Assembly: GCF_020510665.1 (NCBI RefSeq)
Contig: NZ_CP075187.1
Span: 3,169,001 to 3,233,000, forward strand
DNA: 64,000 nucleotides
From: Dechloromonas denitrificans
GTDB taxonomy: Bacteria; Pseudomonadota; Gammaproteobacteria; Burkholderiales; Rhodocyclaceae
Direction: 5' to 3'
The notes under the pieces were generated by a model, which ran no database searches, had not been told where the DNA came from, and saw nothing but the letters and a program-made list of their open reading frames with translations. Positions 57,280-64,000 of the stretch are shown here, piece by piece (position 1 is the stretch's first letter; each line of letters opens with the position of its first letter). The translations under genes were made by a program, and so were the position numbers.

Positions 57280-57873
57280 CTATTCCGAAAGTAAGGCACG
57301 CAAGGCATCGGCCTTGATACGTTCACGCGAGCGCCCATCGCGGTGTTTCAGCGTGACTCGCTCGTACTTTGGCGGAAGAACGATCAAATTTACGTCAGCC
57401 ACATCTGTTTCGAGTACCAGCACAGCTTCGACACGTTCGTTGTGTGGTTCGGCATGTTCGAAGTCAATTCCCCGATTAAGCAGAAAAATCTCGACCTCCT
57501 TGGCGCTGTCGGCAAACAACAGGATATCGATGGTCGAATGCTCACCAGCCGTTCCATCAAGAACCGAACCCGTCAGATACGGGCAGAAATCGGCAAATAA
57601 CTGGAGAATTTCAAGTGCGACCCGACGCTGGGCACGCAGCAACTCGGCATCGGCCGCATCGCCATAAAGGCTGCGATAAGCGCGCAACTCAAGCTCGACT
57701 TCGGCATTATCGGGGAAGGTCGTATGGTCCGGCAGTCCGAGCTGACGGGCGGCTTTGCGCTTGGCGAGGTAAAAATCGGCAATGCCGTCCTCGACCATCA
57801 AACGGGCAGCAAGACTGGCAATACTGGCCCGTGTATGGCTACTGCTCGGGCGGGGCCTTTCATGACGGGGCAT
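57280..57873 (-). CDS. Conserved hypothetical protein, nucleotidyltransferase-like
   Basis: 197 aa. I do not recognise a named family. The segment LTGSVLDGTAGEHSTIDILLFAD resembles the G-S-x(9-11)-S-x-I-D-hhh motif of the DNA-polymerase-beta-type nucleotidyltransferase fold, which would place metal ligands near residue 115. The N-terminal half is helical and Arg-rich. The gene lies upstream of aroQ on the same strand (39-bp gap) and divergent from mpl. The role is unknown; the fold call is inference. Confidence 0.7.
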   Translation of the reverse strand: MPRHERPRPSSSHTRASIASLAARLMVEDGIADFYLAKRKAARQLGLPDHTTFPDNAEVELELRAYRSLYGDAADAELLRAQRRVALEILQLFADFCPYLTGSVLDGTAGEHSTIDILLFADSAKEVEIFLLNRGIDFEHAEPHNERVEAVLVLETDVADVNLIVLPPKYERVTLKHRDGRSRERIKADALRALLSE

Positions 57874-57923
57874 GGGAGCTCGATCAGGGTAAAATCGCCC
57901 TCATTCTAACGGGTCTATGTGAC

Positions 57924-59270
57924 ATGCACATTCATATTCTGGGTATTTGTGGCACCTTTATGGGGGGCGTCGCCCAACTTGCAGTGGCTGCCGGCCACCG
58001 TGTAACGGGCTGCGACAGCAACGTCTATCCGCCGATGAGCGACCAATTGCGTGGCGCCGGCATCGAACTGACCGAAGGCTTCGGATTGGAACAACTGGCG
58101 CTGGTGCCCGATGTTTTTGTCGTCGGCAATGCCATCTCGCGCGGCAATCCCTTGCTGGAAGCGGTACTCGACAAAGGCCTGCCCTATGTTTCCGGCCCTC
58201 AATGGCTGGCCGAGAACGTCCTTCAGGGGCGCTGGGTGCTCGGCGTTGCCGGCACGCATGGCAAGACGACGACCAGTTCGATGCTCGCCTGGATCCTCGA
58301 AGATGCCCACATGGCGCCAGGTTTCCTGATTGGCGGCGTCCCGCTCAATTTTGGCGTATCGGCCCGCCTGGGCGACACCCCCTTCTTCGTCATCGAAGCC
58401 GACGAATACGACACGGCCTTCTGCGACAAACGTTCAAAGTTCGTGCATTACAAGCCGCGCACCGTCGTCCTGAACAATCTGGAATTCGATCACGCAGACA
58501 TATTCGTTGATCTGGCAGCGATTGAAACGCAATTCCACCACCTTGTCCGCACCCTGCCGGCCTCCGGACTGATTGTCTCGAATGCTGCCGAGGCCAGCCT
58601 GGAACGTGTACTGGCACGCGGTTGCTGGAGCGACATCGAGCGTTTCAACGATCCAGCCGGCTACCGCGTCAGTGGTGACGATGCCAGTGGCGAACTGGTT
58701 CTACATGGCCCGCAAGGCGAAATCGGTCGGACACACTGGGCATTGTCCGGCGAACACAACCGGGCCAACGCCTGTGCCGCACTGCTCGCCGCTCACCACG
58801 TCGGCGTTCCGCTCGACAAAGGGTTGGAGGCGCTATCGCGCTTCGTCAACGTCAAGCGACGCATGGAAGTACGCGGCGAAGTGCGCGGCGTCACGGTCTA
58901 CGACGATTTTGCCCACCATCCCACAGCCATTGCCACGACGGTCGCCGGTCTGCGCCGCAAGGTCGGCAATGCCCGCATTCTGGCCGTACTCGAACCTCGC
59001 TCCAACACGATGAAGCTGGGCACGATGAAAAGCCAGTTGCCGGCCAGCCTGGGCGAAGTCGATGCAGCATTCTGCTACGCCGCCAATCTGGGCTGGGATG
59101 CCCGCGAAGCACTCGCCCCGATGGGCGAGAAGGCCATCGTCGAAGACAATATCGACGAACTTGTCGCCAAAATCGTTGCTGCCGCGCGCTCCGGCGACCA
59201 AATTTTGGTCATGAGCAATGGCGGCTTCGGTGGCATTCACGGCAAGTTGCTCACCGCACTCGAAAAGTGA
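57924..59270 (+). CDS. mpl: UDP-N-acetylmuramate:L-alanyl-gamma-D-glutamyl-meso-diaminopimelate ligase
   Basis: 448 aa; recycles the murein tripeptide onto UDP-MurNAc. MHIHILGICGTFMGGVAQLAVAAGHRVTGCD gives the N-terminal Rossmann fold. The Mur ligase ATP loop is VAGTHGKTTTSSML, followed by EADEYDTAFCDKRSKFVHY, LNNLEFDHADIF, SGEHNRANACAAL and DDFAHHPTAIATT. ATG 57924 is the family start. A TAAAAT stands about 35 bp upstream. Confidence 0.95.
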   Translation: MHIHILGICGTFMGGVAQLAVAAGHRVTGCDSNVYPPMSDQLRGAGIELTEGFGLEQLALVPDVFVVGNAISRGNPLLEAVLDKGLPYVSGPQWLAENVLQGRWVLGVAGTHGKTTTSSMLAWILEDAHMAPGFLIGGVPLNFGVSARLGDTPFFVIEADEYDTAFCDKRSKFVHYKPRTVVLNNLEFDHADIFVDLAAIETQFHHLVRTLPASGLIVSNAAEASLERVLARGCWSDIERFNDPAGYRVSGDDASGELVLHGPQGEIGRTHWALSGEHNRANACAALLAAHHVGVPLDKGLEALSRFVNVKRRMEVRGEVRGVTVYDDFAHHPTAIATTVAGLRRKVGNARILAVLEPRSNTMKLGTMKSQLPASLGEVDAAFCYAANLGWDAREALAPMGEKAIVEDNIDELVAKIVAAARSGDQILVMSNGGFGGIHGKLLTALEK

Positions 59271-59303
59271 TTGCTGCGGTCAACCGACCGCTCAAGCCAA
59301 AAA

Positions 59304-59344
59304 CAAAAAGGGCGCAGTTGGGTTTCCCCAGCTGCGCCCTTTTT
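59304..59344. terminator. Bidirectional intrinsic terminator between mpl and maeB
   Basis: aaaaagggcgcag / ctgcgccctttttt-type stem (59305-59344) with a short ttgggtttcccca apical region, flanked by A-run and T-run. It serves both convergent genes. Confidence 0.85.
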
Positions 59345-59356
59345 AATTGCGCTGAA

Positions 59357-61633
59357 TCAGCGTTCCATCGACTCGACAACCGCCAGGGCTGTCATGTTAA
59401 CCAGGCGACGAACCGTTGCCGTAGCGGTCAGCACATGCACCGGACGAGCCGCGCCAAGCAGCACGGGGCCAATCGTCACACCTTCACCACCGGTCATCTT
59501 GAGCAGATTGTAGGTAATGTTGGCAGCGTCGATATTCGGCATGACCATCAGGTTGGCTTCGCCCTTGAGCGTTGAATCCGGATGCGCCGCACGACGAATT
59601 TCTTCGGAAAGAGCCGAATCGCCATGCATTTCGCCGTCAACTTCAAGATCGCCACCGGACATTTGATTGACCAGCGCAGCGGCGCGGCTCATCTTGCGGG
59701 CCGACTCCGAATTGCCCGAACCGAAGTTCGAATGCGACAGCAGGGCCGCTTTCGGCTGCACGCCGAAACGTTTGACCTGCTCGGCCGCCATCAGCGTCAT
59801 TTCGGCAACTTCTTCCGCCGTCGGATTTTCGTTGATGTGGGTGTCGCAGATGAACAGCGAACGGCTCGGCAGCATCAGGTAGTTCATCGCGGCCAGCGTA
59901 TTGACGCCTTCGCGCTTGCCGATCACCTGGCTGATCACGCCGAGATGGTGGCTGTACTGGCCGGTCATGCCGCAAATCAGGCCATCGGCGTAACCGAGCT
60001 TGAGCAGCATGGCGCCGATCAGCGTCGGCTTGCGACGCAGCGACTCCTTGGCGATGGCCGGGGTCACGCCGTGACGCACCATCAGTTGATGGTAGGCGGT
60101 CCAACATTCGCGGTAACGCTCGTCGGATTCCGGATTGACAATATCGAAATCGACACCCGGCTTGATGCGCAGCTTGGCTTTTTCCAGACGATGCTCGATG
60201 ACAGCCTGACGACCGACCAGAATCGGACGGGCAAACTTCTCTTCGATCACCACCTGAGCGGCGCGCAGAACACGCTCATCTTCACCTTCGGCAAAAATGA
60301 TGCGCTTGCCCTGGGCCTGACGAGCGGCCTGGAAGATGGCCCGCATGCCGACACCGGTGTGGTAGACGAATTCGGACAACTTGGCGCGATAGGCATCCCA
60401 ATCGGTGATCGGACGGGTGGCAACGCCGGAATCGATTGCAGCCTGGGCGACGGCCGGCGCAATCTTGACGATCAGGCGCGGGTCAAACGGCTTCGGAATC
60501 AGGTATTCCGGCCCGAAGGACAGCTCATGCCCCGGGTAGGCCATGGCCACTTCGTCAGTCACTTCAGCTTCGGCCAGTTCGGCAATGGCGCGCACGGAAG
60601 CCATCTTCATTTCTTCAGTAATGCGCGTTGCGCCGACATCGAGTGCGCCACGGAAGATGAAGGGGAAGCAGAGAACGTTATTGACCTGGTTCACGTAGTC
60701 GGAACGGCCGGTCGCGATGATTGCATCCGGACGGACTTCCTTGACCAGCTCCGGCATGATTTCCGGGGTCGGGTTGGCCAGCGCAAAAACCATCGGCTTG
60801 TCGGCCATGCCTTTGACCATGTCCTGCTTGACGACGCCGGCAGCAGAAAGACCGAGGAAAACGTCGGCACCGACCATCGCATCAGCCAGCGTGCGGGCTT
60901 CGGTATTCTGGGCGTAGCGCGCCTTGGTTTCATCCATGTGACCCGGACGGCCAACGTAGATGACGCCCTTGGAGTCGCAAACCATGATGTTCTCGCGCTT
61001 GACGCCAAGCTGGCACCACAGGTTGAGACAGGAAATGGCGGCAGCACCGGCACCGGAGCAAACGACCTTGATCTCTTCGATCTTCTTGCCGACCACTTTC
61101 AGGCCGTTCAGCATTGCAGCGGCAGAAATGATCGCCGTACCGTGCTGATCGTCGTGGAAAACCGGGATGCTCATCCGTTCCTTGAGCTTCTCTTCAATAT
61201 AGAAGCACTCAGGGGCCTTGATGTCTTCGAGATTGACCCCGCCGAGCGTCGGCTCCATGGCGGCAATCATGTCGATCAGCTTGTCCGGGTCGTTCTCGGC
61301 CAGCTCGATGTCGAACACGTCGATCCCGGCGAATTTCTTGAACAGACAGCCCTTGCCTTCCATCACCGGCTTGGCGGCGAGCGGGCCGATATCGCCCAGA
61401 CCCAGCACGGCCGTACCGTTGGTGATCACGCCGACCAGGTTGGCGCGTGAGGTGTACCAGGCGGCCGTTGCCGGATCTTCAACAATGGCGTCACAGGCGG
61501 CAGCAACGCCCGGCGAATAAGCCAGGGCGAGATCCCGTTGGTTGGTCAGCCCTTTGGTCGGGCGAACGGAAATCTTGCCCGGCGTGGGCCAGCGATGATA
61601 TTCAAGTGCGGCTTCGCGCAAATCCTTTTCCAC
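59357..61633 (-). CDS. maeB: NADP-dependent malic enzyme with phosphotransacetylase-like domain
   Basis: 758 aa. Residues ~1-420: malic enzyme, with [48 protein letters not shown] and ALANPTPEI. Residues ~430-758: a phosphotransacetylase domain ([42 protein letters not shown]) that in MaeB usually acts as an acetyl-CoA sensor rather than an enzyme. It decarboxylates malate to pyruvate with NADPH. Separated from the upstream TonB-dependent receptor by 92 bp, where its promoter should lie. Confidence 0.95.
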   Translation of the reverse strand: MEKDLREAALEYHRWPTPGKISVRPTKGLTNQRDLALAYSPGVAAACDAIVEDPATAAWYTSRANLVGVITNGTAVLGLGDIGPLAAKPVMEGKGCLFKKFAGIDVFDIELAENDPDKLIDMIAAMEPTLGGVNLEDIKAPECFYIEEKLKERMSIPVFHDDQHGTAIISAAAMLNGLKVVGKKIEEIKVVCSGAGAAAISCLNLWCQLGVKRENIMVCDSKGVIYVGRPGHMDETKARYAQNTEARTLADAMVGADVFLGLSAAGVVKQDMVKGMADKPMVFALANPTPEIMPELVKEVRPDAIIATGRSDYVNQVNNVLCFPFIFRGALDVGATRITEEMKMASVRAIAELAEAEVTDEVAMAYPGHELSFGPEYLIPKPFDPRLIVKIAPAVAQAAIDSGVATRPITDWDAYRAKLSEFVYHTGVGMRAIFQAARQAQGKRIIFAEGEDERVLRAAQVVIEEKFARPILVGRQAVIEHRLEKAKLRIKPGVDFDIVNPESDERYRECWTAYHQLMVRHGVTPAIAKESLRRKPTLIGAMLLKLGYADGLICGMTGQYSHHLGVISQVIGKREGVNTLAAMNYLMLPSRSLFICDTHINENPTAEEVAEMTLMAAEQVKRFGVQPKAALLSHSNFGSGNSESARKMSRAAALVNQMSGGDLEVDGEMHGDSALSEEIRRAAHPDSTLKGEANLMVMPNIDAANITYNLLKMTGGEGVTIGPVLLGAARPVHVLTATATVRRLVNMTALAVVESMER

Positions 61634-61725
61634 GGACTCTCCTCGGAATTCGGCAATTAGGGAAAACCCAGTAGGTTACTCCAAAGGTTCATCCCGGGCA
61701 AAGGTGAAAAGTACGTAATTTCGCC

Positions 61726-63789
61726 TCAAAATCGATACAAAATGCTCGCCCGCAAGCTGCGCGGCTCGGCCGGATGCAGGTGACGATCGAATACCGGACC
61801 GGCTTCACCAGCCAGTCGGGACTCATACCAATACTCGATGTCATTCAGCTTGCGCGCGAAGAGGTTGTACACATCGAGCGTCAACTGCGTCTGGCGATCG
61901 TACTTGTATCCGATCCGCAGGTTGGTCAGGGCGGATGGCGCAGCCCGTACCGAGTTGTTTTCGACCAACGGCCGCGAACCGAAGTAGCGCAAACGTAGCG
62001 CACCGAACCAGGCCCCAAGGTGATCCAGCGTCACACCCAGATTGGCCGTTCGCGAGACAGCCCCCGGAATGTCGTTACCCAGCGCATCGGGGTCAATGAA
62101 GCGGGCTTGCGACCAGGAAAAGTCGGCATCGAAGGCAAGCCAGTCGGCGGGTCGGTAAAAATTGGTCCACTCCACGCCACGTCGGCGGGAAGGACGAGAT
62201 GCTTCGGTCGTACCGGCATCTCCGACAAAAACCAATTCAGATGCAGCCTCCAGTTGCCAGAGTGCCACGGTCGACTGCCAGCCGGAGACGATTTCGGAAC
62301 GCACGCCTGCTTCGTAACCCTTGGTACGCACCAGAGGTTTGACTTTATCGACGGCATCGCCGCTCGCCGGATCACGCGAAATCGTCGTTCCACGAGCATC
62401 GTTCGAATGAAAACCATGGCCATAATTGGCGTACAGCTCGGTCTTTTTCCACGGGCCGAATACCAGCGCCAGCTTGGGCGTCAGCATCTGATCGCCGGCC
62501 TTGCCCGAATTGGCGGCCTGATTGGCGTCGACCGCAAAATCGTAGGCATCGGCCCGCAATCCCTGGACCGAACGAAACCATGGCGTCCAGCGAACTTCAT
62601 TTTGAGCCCAGAGCGCCAGGCTGCGCTGGGTTACGCGATCCTCACGCACGGTATTCCAGACCTCGCGCTGCCGGGTGTTATATAGCCCGACCGGACTCAA
62701 GCGGTCGATCCGCCCCTGCCAGCCGACGGCATTGCTGACATCAAAATCACCCCAGCGATCAAAAACCGTCTGCGTCAGAGCAAAGCCCCCCGCCTGGCGC
62801 CGCTCGCTTTGCTTGAACTGGTCGCCACTGGCACAGCCGCCGGTGGCGGCGATGTCATTCAGGCAATACTGAAAGTTGGACCACAAATCGAGTCCCGATT
62901 TGAGCCACCAGAGATTGGCCTTGCGCTGGCTGTTTTCACCGCGTACCGCCCAATCACCGGACAGGCTGTAGCGGAATGTCCGCCCACCCGTCGTCGAATC
63001 GAGCGTCCCGAAGCGGTCGACCGCACCACGATCAATCGCCCGCTGGGCAACCTGGTCAGTCGAGGTCCACTGGCCCTGATACGCCATGCCGGTCAGCGAC
63101 CAGCCATCGTGACGCGTTCCCTGGCTGTAACGCAACACCCCATTGAGTTTCCGGTAATGTTCATCAACCTGCCATGGGCCGTCATTGTGGAAAACTTCGA
63201 GGCCATACAACAGGCGCCCAGCCCACAAGTCGGGCGATCCAGCCAGCAATGTCCGGGCATATCCATTCGGCCCTACCGTGACCTGGACCAGAGAACGGTC
63301 GAGGTGGTGAAAATAGTCGATATGCGCCGCGCCGGCCGATGAAAAATCCCCTTCGTCGGCGTAATACGGGCCTTTCCTGAAAATGATGCGATCGACCAGT
63401 TCAGGAATCAGAAAATTGAGGTCGGTATAGCCTTGGCCGTGCGCGTGAGCGGGCATATTGACCGGCACGCCGGCAACCGTCGTCGCAAAATCGGTGCCGT
63501 GATCAAGGTTGAAGCCCCGCAAAAAATACTGATTGGCCTTGCCGTCACCCGCATGCTGGGTAACGATCATGCCGGGCACCATTTCAAGCACTTCGCCGGG
63601 GCGCAACAAGGGGACCGCCGTCAGGCGCTGGCTTGAAACCACGCCCTCACTGCCGGCCTGGGCAAGCCCCTGCAGGTTTTCGGCATTGGCGCGCACCTCA
63701 ACCACCGAAAGCTCCGTTGCTTCATGCCCGTGGGCAGCCCCCAGCGCCCCCAAAAAATAGGAATAAATTATTTTTTGTCTTATTTTCAT
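61726..63789 (-). CDS. TonB-dependent outer-membrane receptor
   Basis: 687 aa. Short signal peptide (MKIRQKIIYSYFLGALGAAHG), then a possible TonB box (ELSVVEVRA) and a plug domain (PLLRPGEVLEMVPGMIVTQHAGDGKANQYFLRGFNLDHGTDF). A 22-strand-type barrel ends in an aromatic residue (ASILYRF). Extracellular loops are rich in Trp, Tyr and His. The cargo cannot be read from sequence; the adjacent upstream membrane protein fragment may be its partner transporter. No Shine-Dalgarno sequence lies directly before the ATG, but a mini-ORF ends 3 bp upstream. Confidence 0.88.
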   Translation of the reverse strand: MKIRQKIIYSYFLGALGAAHGHEATELSVVEVRANAENLQGLAQAGSEGVVSSQRLTAVPLLRPGEVLEMVPGMIVTQHAGDGKANQYFLRGFNLDHGTDFATTVAGVPVNMPAHAHGQGYTDLNFLIPELVDRIIFRKGPYYADEGDFSSAGAAHIDYFHHLDRSLVQVTVGPNGYARTLLAGSPDLWAGRLLYGLEVFHNDGPWQVDEHYRKLNGVLRYSQGTRHDGWSLTGMAYQGQWTSTDQVAQRAIDRGAVDRFGTLDSTTGGRTFRYSLSGDWAVRGENSQRKANLWWLKSGLDLWSNFQYCLNDIAATGGCASGDQFKQSERRQAGGFALTQTVFDRWGDFDVSNAVGWQGRIDRLSPVGLYNTRQREVWNTVREDRVTQRSLALWAQNEVRWTPWFRSVQGLRADAYDFAVDANQAANSGKAGDQMLTPKLALVFGPWKKTELYANYGHGFHSNDARGTTISRDPASGDAVDKVKPLVRTKGYEAGVRSEIVSGWQSTVALWQLEAASELVFVGDAGTTEASRPSRRRGVEWTNFYRPADWLAFDADFSWSQARFIDPDALGNDIPGAVSRTANLGVTLDHLGAWFGALRLRYFGSRPLVENNSVRAAPSALTNLRIGYKYDRQTQLTLDVYNLFARKLNDIEYWYESRLAGEAGPVFDRHLHPAEPRSLRASILYRF

Positions 63790-63792
63790 CGA

Positions 63793-63837
63793 TTAAAAAA
63801 GCCGGCGCACCGGCCAGCCTCCTTTCGGCAGCGCCAT
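63793..63837 (-). CDS. Possible 14-codon leader/coupling ORF upstream of the TonB-dependent receptor
   Basis: ATG at 63837 overlaps the stop of the upstream gene (TGATG) and encodes MALPKGGWPVRRLF; its TAA ends 3 bp before the receptor ATG and is in the same frame. It spans an AGGAGG (63818-63823) and a GC hairpin. It could carry terminating ribosomes to the receptor start. Function is inference. Confidence 0.35.
   Translation of the reverse strand: MALPKGGWPVRRLF
63795..63815 (-). terminator. Hairpin with T-run just upstream of the TonB-dependent receptor start
   Basis: gccgg / ccggc (63801-63814) with a 4-nt loop is followed on the minus strand by TTTTTT. It looks like a short intrinsic terminator or attenuator lying only 5 bp before the receptor start codon. 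Confidence 0.5.
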
Positions 63838-64000
63838 CAGGTCGCTGCCGGACGCCGCGTCAGCCGCAACGCAGCAATGAAGCTGAGGACAATGAGGGCA
63901 ACCAGCGAGAACCCGAAAACCAGTTCCTTCCCCTCGCTCCAGGCGTCGATCGCCGGCGACAGCATCTTTGCCGCCCCGAAGGCAGCCACCAGCAAGCTGA
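63837..64000 (-). CDS. C-terminal end of an integral membrane protein (partial)
   Basis: The last 53 codons are visible, ending RLTRRPAAT. There is one clear transmembrane helix (LVFGFSLVALIVLSFIAAL) after SPAIDAWSEGKE. Secondary metal transporters of the NiCoT/NicO type can end in this manner, and TonB receptors sit beside them in some betaproteobacteria, but the fragment is too short to decide. It is same-strand and immediately upstream of the receptor. Confidence 0.6.
   Translation of the reverse strand, partial: SLLVAAFGAAKMLSPAIDAWSEGKELVFGFSLVALIVLSFIAALRLTRRPAAT

Noticed and set aside
59582..61450. 622-codon plus-strand ORF opposite maeB
   Set aside because: Antisense shadow; maeB is full length with two complete domains.

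Overview
This 64 kb window is chromosomal DNA of a Gram-negative bacterium with roughly 60% G+C. Gene content and order point to a betaproteobacterium, most likely Rhodocyclales (Dechloromonas/Azonexus-like). The pointers are pilT-pilU next to yggS-proC-yggT-yggU, a pilGHIJ-chpA cluster, thiD-thiE-hemL, an rnb-tonB-aroE-mtgA run, aroQ-accB-accC-prmA, and pcm-rhodanese-tolC facing waaA-waaC. This is inferred from gene order and protein motifs; no 16S or marker comparison was possible. I see no rRNA, tRNA, CRISPR array, prophage or plasmid genes. Almost everything is core metabolism, with one insertion sequence.

Layout. 1-7.2 kb: Rep helicase (partial), DUF4197 protein, the twitching ATPases PilU and PilT, and divergently yggS-proC-yggT-yggU. 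7.2-11.4 kb (minus): ComEA-like protein, a metal-site-less dihydroorotase homologue (PyrC'), PyrB, PyrR, RuvX, YqgE. 11.4-12.8 kb: photolyase. 12.9-21.7 kb (minus): the Chp-type pilus chemosensory cluster with a 1799-residue hybrid kinase. 21.9-25.0 kb: thiD-thiE-hemL and a guanidinium-type SMR exporter. 25-33.2 kb (minus): MgtE, MtgA, AroE, a TonB-like transducer, an RNB exoribonuclease, YqiA, UppP, a YkgJ-like protein and a cysteine hydrolase. 33.3-38.5 kb: GlxA-type regulator, DUF3334/CheX-like protein, an IS4-family element, and thiC with its TPP riboswitch. 38.8-45.4 kb: alpha-carbonic anhydrase, TetR regulator, pcm-rhodanese-tolC, and lipopolysaccharide core genes waaA/waaC. 45.5-49.9 kb: a WaaE-like glycosyltransferase, a UDP-sugar epimerase, glmS, apaH. 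49.8-57.9 kb (minus): ornithine-lipid genes, a lipoprotein, a PfkB kinase, a DUF3426 zinc-ribbon protein, prmA, accCB, aroQ. 57.9-64 kb: mpl, maeB, a TonB-dependent receptor and the end of a membrane protein.

Functional themes. Type IV pilus retraction and its chemosensory control sit in two nearby blocks. Thiamin synthesis is split between thiDE and riboswitch-controlled thiC. Envelope building is strongly represented: UppP, MtgA, Mpl, WaaA/C/E, GlmS, OlsBA, AccBC and TolC.

The most interesting non-gene signals are these. (1) A dispersed 13-bp word, GTCGACCGCAGCA, has 8 exact and at least 13 one-mismatch copies, in several reading frames and also in non-coding positions. (2) An IS4-type element split a perfect bidirectional terminator, with a 12-bp target duplication, and carries its own terminator at the left end. 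(3) Several near-perfect palindromes lie at the promoters of regulators or at divergent promoters. (4) An in-frame mini-ORF links the last two genes. I did not find a convincing new multi-gene system.
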